Assembly: GCA_039990395.1 (NCBI GenBank) | Contig: JBDXFZ010000041.1 | Span: forward strand, 186,001 to 250,000 | DNA: 64,000 nt | Origin: CALINF01 sp039990395 | GTDB lineage: Bacteria > Pseudomonadota > Gammaproteobacteria > Pseudomonadales > Halieaceae | Reading direction: 5' to 3' | Part shown: piece after piece, positions 44,834 to 53,970 of the stretch | Layout: each line of letters starts with the position of its first letter | Position numbering within the stretch: the stretch's first letter is position 1 | Position numbers and translations under genes: made by a program | Notes under the pieces: model-generated | The model's input: only the letters and a program-made list of their open reading frames with translations | What the model was told of the DNA's origin: nothing | Databases searched by the model: none

Positions 44834-45562
44834 ATGCATATGAAAAGACTAGGATTCAGCTGCTACTTAATGATTGTCCTGACAACACTAACCGCTTCTG
44901 AAGTAGCCAAGGCAGACTTGTTGCTAGACAAGGTCGTGGTGATCTTTGACGAGTCGAAGAGTACCAAGAAAGATGTCTCTGTGATCAACGACGATTCAGA
45001 TGAGCGTCTTTTCGTGAGCGTAGAGCCTTTTGAAGTAGAAGCACCAGGCACTGAAGACCAAACGCTTAAAGCTGTAGCGATTGATGACAACCCCGCCTTC
45101 TTGGCAACGCCCAGTAAGCTCATCGTCGAGCCTGGCTCGAGTTCCGTTGTCAGGCTTCTGAACCTGCAGCCAGAATCAACGCAGGAGCGCGTCTACCGCA
45201 TAAATTTTTTGCCGATACAAAAGCCGCCAGAGATAGACAATGACGTAAATGACGGCGTAGCACCCATGGTCGAAATCCTTGTTGCCTATCAGGTTTTGGC
45301 AATCGTGCTGCCGCCGAACCCAGAGCCCAAGCCTGTAGTGACGAGAACTGGAAACGTCATCAGTTTCAGCAATCAAGGCAATGCCAATTATCTTCTAACG
45401 GATGGCAAGCAATGCAACCCCATTGGTTCAAGCAAGTGTGTCGATCTTCCCGGTCACCGCGTCTATGCGGGATCAAGTTGGTCAGTGGAGCTGCCTTTCG
45501 ATGGGCCGGCGCAGTATGGCCTTAGAACTCAATCCGGTACTCGAGCGCTAATAGTCGAATAG
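44834..45562 (+). CDS. Periplasmic fimbrial chaperone (PapD-like)
   Basis: The protein is 242 aa from the ATG at 44834 (GAGG before it); starts at 44807 or 44840 are also possible. The signal peptide ends near VAKADLLL. The Ig-like core has FVSVEPFEV, LIVEPGSSSVVRLLNL (the G1-like strand with alternating hydrophobic residues) and VYRINFLPIQKPP, the PapD-family RxxFxP-like motif that binds pilin C-termini. It folds and caps subunits in the periplasm before delivery to the usher. Domain 2 follows, with Cys in KQCNP and SKCVDLPGH. Confidence 0.82.
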   Translation: MHMKRLGFSCYLMIVLTTLTASEVAKADLLLDKVVVIFDESKSTKKDVSVINDDSDERLFVSVEPFEVEAPGTEDQTLKAVAIDDNPAFLATPSKLIVEPGSSSVVRLLNLQPESTQERVYRINFLPIQKPPEIDNDVNDGVAPMVEILVAYQVLAIVLPPNPEPKPVVTRTGNVISFSNQGNANYLLTDGKQCNPIGSSKCVDLPGHRVYAGSSWSVELPFDGPAQYGLRTQSGTRALIVE

Positions 45563-45595
45563 ACGGCGCCGCGGACTTCAGCTGAATATCTTCGT

Positions 45596-48109
45596 ATGCA
45601 CCTGCACCTGCCAATATCTATTGTCATGTTCGCCAACAAGCTGGTAGACGAGCTTACCCGACGAATAACCGTGACTACTGTAGCGAAGATACTGTGGGCA
45701 TCATTGCTAGTGTCGAGTAACAGCTACACACAGCCGCAAACTGCAGATTCCAATATTAGTGAAAAGATAATCACCGCAGATAGTGATTCAGCCTGGATTC
45801 CTGAGGGATTTGAATCGCTCGACGAACCCCAAGAGACTTTAGTCGATGTCTTTTATGGCGGTTACTTCTTAGTTTCCGTTCCGGCGAGATTCACTCCTAC
45901 CTTTATTACGCTTCTGCAGACGGAGCCCGTAGCAGAACTGATCAATGACTTGACTGATCCCGAGAGCTTCAAGCAGCTTCTCGCTTTACCACTTAGTACG
46001 AATGCCTCGCTAGTGTGTAGATCGAAATATTCAACTGACTGTGGCCGTATGACTACTAGTAAGGTTGGCGTCATTTTTGATGTCTCTACATTGAGGGCAG
46101 AGCTCTTTTTGGGACCCGATCTGCTCAAAACCCGCTCTCTGGATCAGATAAATTTTCTGCCTCCTTCGGATGCGGGGCTGTCGCTACTCGACGACTTTGC
46201 CCTTTTTGGCAGTGGTGGCACTGATATCGGCGCGGCCTACAACATGGCCAACTCGACACTGCTTGGGTATCAGGAAAATCGAGTTCGACTCGATTCCAAT
46301 TACACTGATTCAGACAACTTCTCTATCGACACACTCGCTTTCGAGCGTGAGAAAAATGGACTGGACTACAAAGCAGGTCTATTCAGGGTCAACGCTGGAG
46401 AGTTTGTGTTCATGCAGGACCAGCAATTTCTGGGGGCAACATTCGAGAGCTCGTTAGTGACACGACAAGACCTCGAGTTCTCACTTGGTAGCACGCTCGC
46501 AGTCTTTCTTGATTCACGTAGCCTGGTTCAACTCTTCAAAGATGGCAGACTGGTAAACTCTGCCTACTACGACGCCGGAAACCAGGAGTTAAATCCAAGG
46601 GGTCTTCCAAGCGGTTCTTACGAACTTGAAATTGTAATAACAGACTCGGCCAATCGCACTCGCACTGAAACGCAGTTTTACTCCAAGTCCGCCAGAATAC
46701 CTCCTGAAGACCAACCGCTATATTTTATTCAAGCTGGTGAGTATGCAGAAACAGAGGCTGACCAGATTTTACCCGAGCTACAAGGCGAACATTTCGTCAG
46801 AGCTGGCATAAACAAACGCCTATCTCAATCCTTAGCGGGTCGGATGGGAGTGTCGGTAAACAATGATTCTACTATGGCCGAAGTTGGACTTTACCATCAG
46901 GGAGTGAGCTACGAGGTTCAGGCGACCACTGCTTACGATGAATACTCTACATCGGCCCTCGAGTTCAGAGGTCGCTATAGATACTCGCTAGGAGAGATCA
47001 GCGCCTATACCCGACAGATATCAGCCGGTGACATTCCCGCCGGGAAGGAGTCACAGCTGGGTACTGATACCCGTCAAACGAATATCAGCAGTAGCTTTCG
47101 TACAGACTATGGAACGCTGGGCGTGTTCATGAATTACAGCGAGAACGAAGAAGAAGAAGAAAATAAGAACTATGGTATCCGCTGGAGCGCGGCCAATTTC
47201 TTCGGACTGGATAACGTCGGGACAAGCTTTGAACTGTCCAATAACAATGGCAGTAATCTAGCCTTGATCCGACTGAACTATCGCACAAGACAAGGAGCAT
47301 GGAGCAACTCAGCCAACGCTGAATACAAGAGTGAAGAGATCAACGGTCGTTCCAACGCCAACGACATCAATGGTAGTGTATCAACAGCCTGGCAAAGCGA
47401 TCCGGGGCGCCCCAATAGTTATCAGGCAAGCATACGGGCCGACAAGCAGGAAAATAGCACGATTGAATCTGGCTTCGAGGCAACTTCCAAGCACGGTCGA
47501 GGGTCTGTCACGACCAAACATAATATGGATACTGACAGCTGGGAGTACACGGGAGCTGTGCGAACCAGTTTTGCGGCAACGACCAGCTCCGTTGGCTTTG
47601 GTGGCAAATCACGTGCAAATTCGGGCTTTCTGGTCTCAGTGCTGAGTGACGGAGACTCTGACATTGAGGTAGATGTCATGGTCAACGGCACCAGGCAGGC
47701 TACCATTGGCCTGAATTCAGAAGTATTCATCTCGGCCACCGCGTACGAAGTGTTTGAGCTTGATTTCATCCCAGTAGGGAATTCGCTTGCCACCATACAA
47801 TACAAAGGCAGACCCTTAACGCTGTACCCGGGGAACGTGATTAGCGTAGAAGCTAAGCTGCAAGAGGTGGTCGTTGCTATAGGCAGAATTGTGGACGGCT
47901 CGGGGAATGCGATTTCGAACGCACTCATCAGGGGCATAGAAGGACTGGCTTTAACCGATGAGTATGGTTATTTTCAAGCCGAGATGAGCAAAGGCGTGCA
48001 GGCAATTACGGTAGCGAAGTCGCAAAACACCTGCACCGTAATGCTGCCGGAATTTGCAGTCGATCAGAAAGTTGTAATGCTGGGCAGCCTAAGTTGCAAC
48101 CCATTGTAA
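45596..48109 (+). CDS. Outer-membrane usher for CS1/alpha-like fimbriae
   Basis: This 837-aa outer-membrane protein has a hydrophobic signal-like region at about 25-45. A TcfC-type E-set domain (about 65-155) is followed by a beta barrel rich in alternating strands (about 160-700). The C-terminal 80 residues (758-837) form a carboxypeptidase-regulatory or CooC-type domain with GRIVDGSGNAISNALIRG and TDEYGYFQAEM, ending CTVMLP and SLSC. The classical gamma-usher signatures are absent, so it is closest to CS1-type ushers (CooC, CfaC, TcfC). It exports and assembles the subunits encoded upstream. The start at 45596 lacks a clear ribosome-binding site. Confidence 0.82.
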   Translation: MHLHLPISIVMFANKLVDELTRRITVTTVAKILWASLLVSSNSYTQPQTADSNISEKIITADSDSAWIPEGFESLDEPQETLVDVFYGGYFLVSVPARFTPTFITLLQTEPVAELINDLTDPESFKQLLALPLSTNASLVCRSKYSTDCGRMTTSKVGVIFDVSTLRAELFLGPDLLKTRSLDQINFLPPSDAGLSLLDDFALFGSGGTDIGAAYNMANSTLLGYQENRVRLDSNYTDSDNFSIDTLAFEREKNGLDYKAGLFRVNAGEFVFMQDQQFLGATFESSLVTRQDLEFSLGSTLAVFLDSRSLVQLFKDGRLVNSAYYDAGNQELNPRGLPSGSYELEIVITDSANRTRTETQFYSKSARIPPEDQPLYFIQAGEYAETEADQILPELQGEHFVRAGINKRLSQSLAGRMGVSVNNDSTMAEVGLYHQGVSYEVQATTAYDEYSTSALEFRGRYRYSLGEISAYTRQISAGDIPAGKESQLGTDTRQTNISSSFRTDYGTLGVFMNYSENEEEEENKNYGIRWSAANFFGLDNVGTSFELSNNNGSNLALIRLNYRTRQGAWSNSANAEYKSEEINGRSNANDINGSVSTAWQSDPGRPNSYQASIRADKQENSTIESGFEATSKHGRGSVTTKHNMDTDSWEYTGAVRTSFAATTSSVGFGGKSRANSGFLVSVLSDGDSDIEVDVMVNGTRQATIGLNSEVFISATAYEVFELDFIPVGNSLATIQYKGRPLTLYPGNVISVEAKLQEVVVAIGRIVDGSGNAISNALIRGIEGLALTDEYGYFQAEMSKGVQAITVAKSQNTCTVMLPEFAVDQKVVMLGSLSCNPL

Positions 48110-48124
48110 GATCACAAATTGCTC

Positions 48125-48156
48125 GCAGCACCGCAGGTTGGCTGCTCACCATTTTT
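48125..48156 (+). terminator. Possible terminator after the usher gene
   Basis: GCAGC and GCTGC pair around an 11-nt loop, followed by TTTTT seven nt later. It lies in the 71-bp gap between two convergent genes. The stem is short, so the call is weak. Confidence 0.35.
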
Positions 48157-48180
48157 GGCTAATTTGGGTTACCCGAGGGT

Positions 48181-50319
48181 CTACCTTCCTGCTGTGGGTA
48201 ACTCGATAGCAAACGGCGGCAGGGAAGCAAGAATCGCCTTGCCGTAGCGCTTGGTTAGTACACGCTTATCCAGAAGCGTCACCCGACCAGTGTCCTGTTC
48301 CGTGCGCAGCAACCGACCACTGGCTTGCACCAGCCGCAATGCGGCGTCAGGTACGCTAATCTCCATAAACGCATTGCGGCCCTGGGCTTCCACCCACTCC
48401 GCCAGCGCTGCCTCCAGCGGGCTATCAGGTACTGCAAAGGGAACCTTCGCTATAACGACATGGCGACAATAGTCACCGGGAAGGTCCACGCCCTCGGCAA
48501 AACTGGCCAGACCAAAGATGATACTGCCCTGCCCCTGATCAATACTATCGCGATGCCTGCGAAGAATTTCCTGCTTGCTGAAATCGCCCTGCATCAGCAC
48601 CTTCCCACCAAGCGCGACGTTCGAGCCGTGATACACATCCAACATCTGCCGGCGCGACGAAAACAACACCAAGCTTCCCTCATCCAAATCCAGCAACTGG
48701 GGCAGCAGTGCAATAATCTCTTCGGTATGAGCCTGCGCATCCCTTGGTTCACAGTCCATAGCAGGCACGCTGAATATCGCACTGGCATAGTCGAATGGAC
48801 TCGCCACCACCTTGTAGATAGCGTCCTCGGGAGACCCGGCATGCAAGATAAAGCGATCGAAGGAGTTCAGCGCTGTAATCGTTGCAGAGGTAACCACAAC
48901 ACCCGCTGCCCGCGTCCACAGGTAGTCCTGTAAAATATCTGCGGCCAGAATGGGGCTACAGCGCAGATCGAATCCAAACTGACCACCACTGTTAAGCATG
49001 GTGATCCAACGCGCCTTGGGAGGCACATCATCCTCGCCGGTAACCGCGAACTCCTGCCACAGTGCTAACGTGCTGTCGGCGCGGCCGCTCATAGCACCCA
49101 CATTGAGATGCCAGGTTTCTATATCGGATTTATCGAGCGTCACGAACTCGTCTTCCAGCGCATCTTCCAGCTCTTTTTCCATGCGGGCCAGATGCGACGA
49201 CAGGCTCTGGAATCTCGCCTCCAGGGCAGCAGCGACAGGTAGCAGCGCGGCAGGTACCAAGCCATGCTCAAAGCGAAGCTGTGGATCATCTCGGGCCTCT
49301 TCAAGATCCACTTCCTCGAACAATTGGGCGACAGTTTGTTCTGCTACCTGCAGCGACGCTACCGCCTCTTCCATCTCTCCCGGCAGCAACTCCAGTGGCC
49401 GCTGCAGCGCCGGCAGGCCCGATAGCATCGGGGCAGCCTGAGCAAGCAGCTTGCGTGAATCCTGCAGCCACGAAATAGTGGTATGCAATCGGCAGAACGT
49501 TGAAAAATGCGACAAGGCTTTGTCGGGTAGGTGGTGACCCTCATCGAAAATATAAATGCTGTCCTCCGGTTCCGAGAGGATGGCGCCTCCACCCAGCGCG
49601 AGATCCGACAGCGTAAGATCATGGTTGGTGACAATGATATCGGCATTTTGTAGCTCGTCACGCGCGCGGAAGAAACTGCACTGGCCAATATTCGGGCAAC
49701 GCCGGCCACTGCATTGGCTATGATCGGTCGTTACGCCAAACCAGACGTCTTCGGGGATATTGTCAGGCCAGTTATCGCGGTCGCCATCCCACTGGCCGCG
49801 CGCGAGAGCATCTATCATGGCGTTATAAAACGGCATGGCGTCTGCCCCGGTGGCGGCAGCCACCTCATCCGGATACAGCGGCAAGAGGGCAGTGTCGCCC
49901 TCACTTTGGGCCAAGTGGCGGTCAAGCTTGGATAGACAGACATAGCGACGGCGCCCTTTCGCCAGGGCATAGCTGAATTCCAGCCCACTGCTCTGACGGA
50001 TATCGGGAAGATCCTTGTTAACAAATTGCTCCTGCAACGCCACTGTCGCGGTTGCAACTATCAGACGCTTGTCCAGCGCCTGGGCTATGGGAATCGCGGA
50101 CACCGCGTAGGCAATCGTCTTGCCAGTGCCGGTACCTGCCTCTATCACGCAGACTGCAGAGCCTTCGGTTTTGGTCTCGCCCGGCCCTGGTATACGCCCC
50201 AGCGTGTTGGCAATCTCGGCTATCATCTGTCGCTGACCCCAGCGAGGTGTTAGCGACTTGCTTTCAATAATAGCCGTGTAGGCTTCACGAATTGAGTCTT
50301 TCAGTGCATCGCTTAGCAA
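48181..50319 (-). CDS. dinG: DinG-family ATP-dependent DNA helicase
   Basis: This 712-aa superfamily 2 helicase has Walker A EAGTGTGKT (about residue 61), a DEGHHLPD Walker B box, and four cysteines around YVCLSKL, CSGRRCPNIGQCSFF that fit the iron-sulfur cluster of DinG. The C-terminal helicase half has GLASFAEGVDLPGDYC and QASGRLLRTEQDTGRVTLLD. E. coli DinG (716 aa) resolves R-loops and G-quadruplexes during replication stress. The start is a TTG at 50319 overlapping the acyltransferase gene by 7 bp. The match to DinG rather than YoaA is based on length and cluster spacing. Confidence 0.9.
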   Translation of the reverse strand: MLSDALKDSIREAYTAIIESKSLTPRWGQRQMIAEIANTLGRIPGPGETKTEGSAVCVIEAGTGTGKTIAYAVSAIPIAQALDKRLIVATATVALQEQFVNKDLPDIRQSSGLEFSYALAKGRRRYVCLSKLDRHLAQSEGDTALLPLYPDEVAAATGADAMPFYNAMIDALARGQWDGDRDNWPDNIPEDVWFGVTTDHSQCSGRRCPNIGQCSFFRARDELQNADIIVTNHDLTLSDLALGGGAILSEPEDSIYIFDEGHHLPDKALSHFSTFCRLHTTISWLQDSRKLLAQAAPMLSGLPALQRPLELLPGEMEEAVASLQVAEQTVAQLFEEVDLEEARDDPQLRFEHGLVPAALLPVAAALEARFQSLSSHLARMEKELEDALEDEFVTLDKSDIETWHLNVGAMSGRADSTLALWQEFAVTGEDDVPPKARWITMLNSGGQFGFDLRCSPILAADILQDYLWTRAAGVVVTSATITALNSFDRFILHAGSPEDAIYKVVASPFDYASAIFSVPAMDCEPRDAQAHTEEIIALLPQLLDLDEGSLVLFSSRRQMLDVYHGSNVALGGKVLMQGDFSKQEILRRHRDSIDQGQGSIIFGLASFAEGVDLPGDYCRHVVIAKVPFAVPDSPLEAALAEWVEAQGRNAFMEISVPDAALRLVQASGRLLRTEQDTGRVTLLDKRVLTKRYGKAILASLPPFAIELPTAGR

Positions 50320-51488
50320 GAGGGGTCGGTGGCGTCCTCTACACCCGTCGCTGTTTTAATTTTCTGTGTGACCGCGTTGGCGTAGATCGCCAGCGCAAGC
50401 GGGCGCAGAGGCGCAGCCATGGCATCAATGCGCTGTTGGAAGTCTGCCTCACTGACCGCTCCTGGCTCGAGATACAAATCCGCGGCATCAGGCGGGTCAC
50501 ACTCATGCATGCGCCGGTAGGCATAAAGATTGGTTGGATGCAGACAGTAGTCCTTCAGAATCTGACGATCAACTTCGGCCGCTACCTCAACCGCGTTGTC
50601 AAAATTAGCATCCAGTGGTTGACCAAAACTCACATGCACACTGCCCTTGGCGCCCGCGATGCCGCGACCAATAGACGCAACATCTTCCTGCTCTGCTTTC
50701 TCGTATGAACCAGTTTCTGCGCGCTCATGTAACTCGCCAGCTTTCAACTCATCACAGGGATCCAGCTCATAGGAGATCGCAACGGGAACGATATTGAGAC
50801 TCGCGATATGCTCGCCGAACGACTGCTCGCTCTTGTTGCGGCTCATCGACAGCATCTTGATAACGGCTGGCTCCGTTTTATCGAACCCATCTTTGGCGCG
50901 CCCCTCTCGCTGGGCTATCCAGACCGGCGCACCTTCTTGCGTTATGGAAAACTGGATATAGGCCGAGAGGGTCTTTGCGGCTGCCAACAACTCTCGCGGA
51001 CCATTAACCGAGCGTTTCACAATAAAGCTCTTGTTCAGCCTCATCACGTCTGACACCCAGGGCTTGGTGAGCAGATTATCGCCTATGGCAATACGAATGG
51101 TGTCATGACCGCCGGTGTGCAGTGCATAGTTGGTAAACGCCGGATCCATAGCGATGTCGCGATGATTACTCATAAACACATAGGCTTTGGCGGGATCCAG
51201 CGCGTCTAGGCCCGATACGGTAAAGCCGCCGGTTGTCTCCTCGATCATACGATCCATATAGCTCTTTACCACCATCTGCATGTCATGCACGGTGGCCACA
51301 CCGCGCAACTGACGCCGCAAATACACTCGGGTCAGAAAGCGCCAAACGAAAGGCAATACGCTGGCCAACTTGCCAGCGCGCAATCTGGCCAGAGCATCTA
51401 AAAGCTCCGGATCGTACAGAAGCCGATTCAGTACCCCAGCGACTTCCTCGTCACGATAGGGCCTTATCTCGGCAAATGGATCGCTCAC
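50313..51488 (-). CDS. Glycerol-phosphate/lysophospholipid acyltransferase (PlsC-like)
   Basis: This 391-aa protein has the acyltransferase motifs NHRDIAMDP (HX4D, catalytic His and Asp), IVKRS, and WIAQREGRAKDG with the family's conserved Arg-Glu-Gly. Members transfer acyl chains to glycerol-phosphate backbones or related lipids. There is no clear membrane segment, so it may act at the inner face of the membrane. The start is a GTG behind AAGGA. Its 3' end overlaps the dinG start. Substrate is not predicted. Confidence 0.85.
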   Translation of the reverse strand: MSDPFAEIRPYRDEEVAGVLNRLLYDPELLDALARLRAGKLASVLPFVWRFLTRVYLRRQLRGVATVHDMQMVVKSYMDRMIEETTGGFTVSGLDALDPAKAYVFMSNHRDIAMDPAFTNYALHTGGHDTIRIAIGDNLLTKPWVSDVMRLNKSFIVKRSVNGPRELLAAAKTLSAYIQFSITQEGAPVWIAQREGRAKDGFDKTEPAVIKMLSMSRNKSEQSFGEHIASLNIVPVAISYELDPCDELKAGELHERAETGSYEKAEQEDVASIGRGIAGAKGSVHVSFGQPLDANFDNAVEVAAEVDRQILKDYCLHPTNLYAYRRMHECDPPDAADLYLEPGAVSEADFQQRIDAMAAPLRPLALAIYANAVTQKIKTATGVEDATDPSC

Positions 51489-51724
51489 GCGTCATTCCTT
51501 GTACAGTAAAGCGCCACACGATACCCAAATTACCGAGGTACGTCATCCGTCATACCCGATCAGAAACCGAGCGCAGTCAGGGAGCCTTCAGTGAGTACCC
51601 GGATTTCTACGATAAATTCCGCGCAGCTGGGCACTGACTGCACGCCCACTTTCTGCTACCCTGCCCCGCTTCAATATTCGACCTTTATTCGGCCGTTAGG
51701 TCGTCGCACGTATTTGGAGGAAAC

Positions 51725-51952
51725 ATGGACGCACCGAGCGCAGCACTCCTGGTGTTTGGCATTGTTGCCCTGCTGGCAAGCTGGGTAGTTTTGCTGATCG
51801 AATCCTGGAAAGAAGACTACAGTTGGGGTATGTGTACATTGCTGATGCCGCCCTTGTCCTATCTCTACAGCTTTTCCCGGCTGGACAAAGCCGGACAGTC
51901 TCTGCTGCTTGCAGCGGTCGGCTGGATACTTGTCTGGCTCGCGCTAGGCTGA
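51725..51952 (+). CDS. Small membrane protein
   Basis: This 75-aa frame has a strong ribosome-binding site (TTGGAGG) and two to three hydrophobic segments: residues 7-25, a central amphipathic stretch around 37-48 and 60-75. Charged residues IESWKEDYSWG sit between the first two. I recognise no family. It is followed 8 nt later by a Cys-containing secreted protein in the same direction, and the pair may be functionally linked. Confidence 0.7.
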   Translation: MDAPSAALLVFGIVALLASWVVLLIESWKEDYSWGMCTLLMPPLSYLYSFSRLDKAGQSLLLAAVGWILVWLALG

Positions 51953-51960
51953 TCCCTGCT

Positions 51961-52275
51961 ATGACCGCCGCGCGCGGACTTCTGATCCTGTCGCTGACAC
52001 TCCCGGCGGCATTCACTGTCTATGCTGCCAAACCGCTCAGCATCCAGTTCCTGGAGAACAAAACAGGTGAAGACGGCGCCGCCTACACGACCTATCAGTT
52101 GAAGTGTTCAAACGGCAAGAAATACGTGCTCACCTCTAGAGACAACAAGGCGCGATGGTGCATTGGCGAACAGAACAGCGACGGGTGCGAAACCCAGCAA
52201 ATCGCTGCCGCTAAAACAGCCTGCGCGTCCAATCAATCGGAGGTAACCCAGCCGGACCCGTCAGCCTCGCAGTGA
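51961..52275 (+). CDS. Small Cys-containing exported protein
   Basis: This 104-aa protein from the ATG at 51961 has a signal peptide ending near VYAAK. The mature part has four cysteines (QLKCSN, ARWCIG, DGCETQ, TACASN) that could form two disulfides, with a short basic and charged surface. No family is recognised. It is 8 nt after the small membrane protein gene and convergent with the phosphatase gene (13 nt apart). Confidence 0.68.
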   Translation: MTAARGLLILSLTLPAAFTVYAAKPLSIQFLENKTGEDGAAYTTYQLKCSNGKKYVLTSRDNKARWCIGEQNSDGCETQQIAAAKTACASNQSEVTQPDPSASQ

Positions 52276-52288
52276 CCGAATGTAAACG

Positions 52289-53299
52289 CTACGCCCGAAC
52301 GAGATAGCGGGTGCGCAGCTCAGTCAATTCTTTTTCACCAACGCCTAAAGCCTCCTCCAGGTAGGTCTCAAATGAGGAATATTCCTGATTGATGGTGTTC
52401 AATGCCATCGTCAGATAGTCCTCGTGAACCTCTAGCACCGGCATTATCATCTCATCGGCGGCAGACTGCATTGCGTATTTTTCGCGTAAGTAGTCAATTT
52501 CATCCTCTGGGACAAAAAACTGCTGACTCATTAAGTAGTCACGCATCACGATAGCCTCAGGCACGCCCAGAGCAAGTAATATAATGGCCGCAGCATACCC
52601 GGTCCGATCCTTGCCCGCCGCACAGTGCACCAGGAAACGTGCATCATCGACCGCCAGAATTTCCTCGAACATCGACCGATACGCGGCATTTTGTACCAGC
52701 GCAAAGTCCCGATTGATGTCTACCATAAAGTCAAACATCGCCTGACGACCACCACCATTTCGCTGCGCTTCCTCAAAAAAATTCGCGTTACTACCCGGCA
52801 CAATGGGCACGCTGGCCAAACGGGGGCGATGCTGTGTGGGAAGCCGATTAGGGGCCTCGTACTGTTCTTCTTCTCGACGGAAGTCGCACACCAGATCAAG
52901 CTGCAGGTTGTCCAGCAGCGCAAGATCAGTATCGGTCAGGTTGGAGAGCTGTCCTGAGCGGTACAGGAAGCCCCACTGCACGCGTTCGCCTGAGGTTGTG
53001 CGATAACCACCAAAATCGCGAAAGTTGGGGGTGCCCTCCAAGCCGAGTTTGCGCTCAAACACCAAATCGGCGTTGCCATGCTGATCACGCACCTGAAACC
53101 CGTGCCTGCGGTCTCGCGGCAGCCCCTGCACGCGAGCGCGCACACCTTGCGGTGAATCGGGGTGATAGGTTACCTGATGCGGGCCCCTGTGCTCGGGCGT
53201 TATTTCTACCTGCGTCTCCGGATGACTGGCTTGCCACTCGATGTGATGCTCGCCCTCCGCTGAGCGCCAAATATGAATGCTTTCGATGTCCAGTGCCAT
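52289..53299 (-). CDS. Dual-specificity/tyrosine-phosphatase-type hydrolase with N-terminal beta domain
   Basis: This 336-aa protein has a C-terminal phosphatase domain with the P-loop HCAAGKDRTG (Cys near residue 224) and NFRDFGGYRT, the Y_phosphatase3 signature. The first 80 residues resemble a fibronectin-like beta domain. Such enzymes dephosphorylate tyrosine or phosphoinositide-like substrates. No signal peptide is seen. It is a single gene convergent with the Cys-rich exported protein gene. Substrate unknown. Confidence 0.85.
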   Translation of the reverse strand: MALDIESIHIWRSAEGEHHIEWQASHPETQVEITPEHRGPHQVTYHPDSPQGVRARVQGLPRDRRHGFQVRDQHGNADLVFERKLGLEGTPNFRDFGGYRTTSGERVQWGFLYRSGQLSNLTDTDLALLDNLQLDLVCDFRREEEQYEAPNRLPTQHRPRLASVPIVPGSNANFFEEAQRNGGGRQAMFDFMVDINRDFALVQNAAYRSMFEEILAVDDARFLVHCAAGKDRTGYAAAIILLALGVPEAIVMRDYLMSQQFFVPEDEIDYLREKYAMQSAADEMIMPVLEVHEDYLTMALNTINQEYSSFETYLEEALGVGEKELTELRTRYLVRA

Positions 53300-53413
53300 T
53301 ACCTACCCCCTGCGCGAATGCGGCAGTATAGCGTGTACACCCAGCGCCGCCACAGTGAACGGCAACGCCAGCAGGAATGCGGTTTGGAGCGACATAAGGG
53401 GGGTTCTATGCGG

Positions 53414-53442
53414 TTGACAAGGTCTGGTGAAGTGTGAATAAT
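53414..53442 (+). promoter_or_regulatory. rpsT promoter
   Basis: TTGACA (53414-53419) and AATAAT (53437-53442) are separated by 17 bp, with one mismatch overall to the sigma-70 consensus. It is 40 bp before the rpsT start, as expected for a strongly expressed ribosomal gene. Confidence 0.75.
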
Positions 53443-53481
53443 CTCGCCTCCTGATTTTACACCCTATTTGAGGACTACACC

Positions 53482-53748
53482 GTGGCCAATTCACCACAAG
53501 CAAAGAAGCGCGCACGCCAGTCAGAGAAGCGTCGCACTCACAACTCCAGCCTGCGATCGCTGGTACGTACCAACATCAAGAAGGTACTCGCTGCTATCGA
53601 AAGTGGCGATGCCGAGCAAGCAAAAACGGCTTACGCATCTGCCGTCCCGGTGATCGACCGTATGGCTGACAAGGGCATTATTCACAAGAACAAAGCTGCT
53701 CGTCACAAGAGCCGCTTGAACGCCCAGGTAAAGGCACTGTCTGCCTAA
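53482..53748 (+). CDS. rpsT: 30S ribosomal protein S20
   Basis: This 88-aa basic protein starts MANSPQAKKRARQSEKRR and ends KSRLNAQVKALSA, the S20 pattern. It binds 16S rRNA early in 30S assembly. The start is a GTG behind TTGAGGA; non-ATG starts are common for rpsT and can limit expression. It has its own strong promoter and terminator, so it is a single-gene unit. Confidence 0.97.
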   Translation: MANSPQAKKRARQSEKRRTHNSSLRSLVRTNIKKVLAAIESGDAEQAKTAYASAVPVIDRMADKGIIHKNKAARHKSRLNAQVKALSA

Positions 53749-53766
53749 GCCAATAGTAGCTTTCAC

Positions 53767-53799
53767 AAAAAAGGCCGGCTAATCGCCGGCCTTTTTTTT
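53767..53799 (+). terminator. Strong intrinsic terminator of rpsT
   Basis: GGCCGGC and GCCGGCC pair around TAATC and run into eight T; A-residues before the stem also pair with the T-run. It lies 19 nt after the rpsT stop and is nearly symmetric, so it could act on both strands. Confidence 0.9.
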
Positions 53800-53970
53800 G
53801 CCCTGAAAAACCTATCGACCGATCGGGGTAGCCACTGAGTTAGCTGTCCACTGCACTTTCGCTATGCTAGGCCTTCTCCCTAAGGCTGTGGATCTTGATC
53901 ATGACGGACGCAAGAAAAGCCAACGAGGTAAAGCCTTGTCAATATGGGGTCATTTATGGCCAAATAGGGC

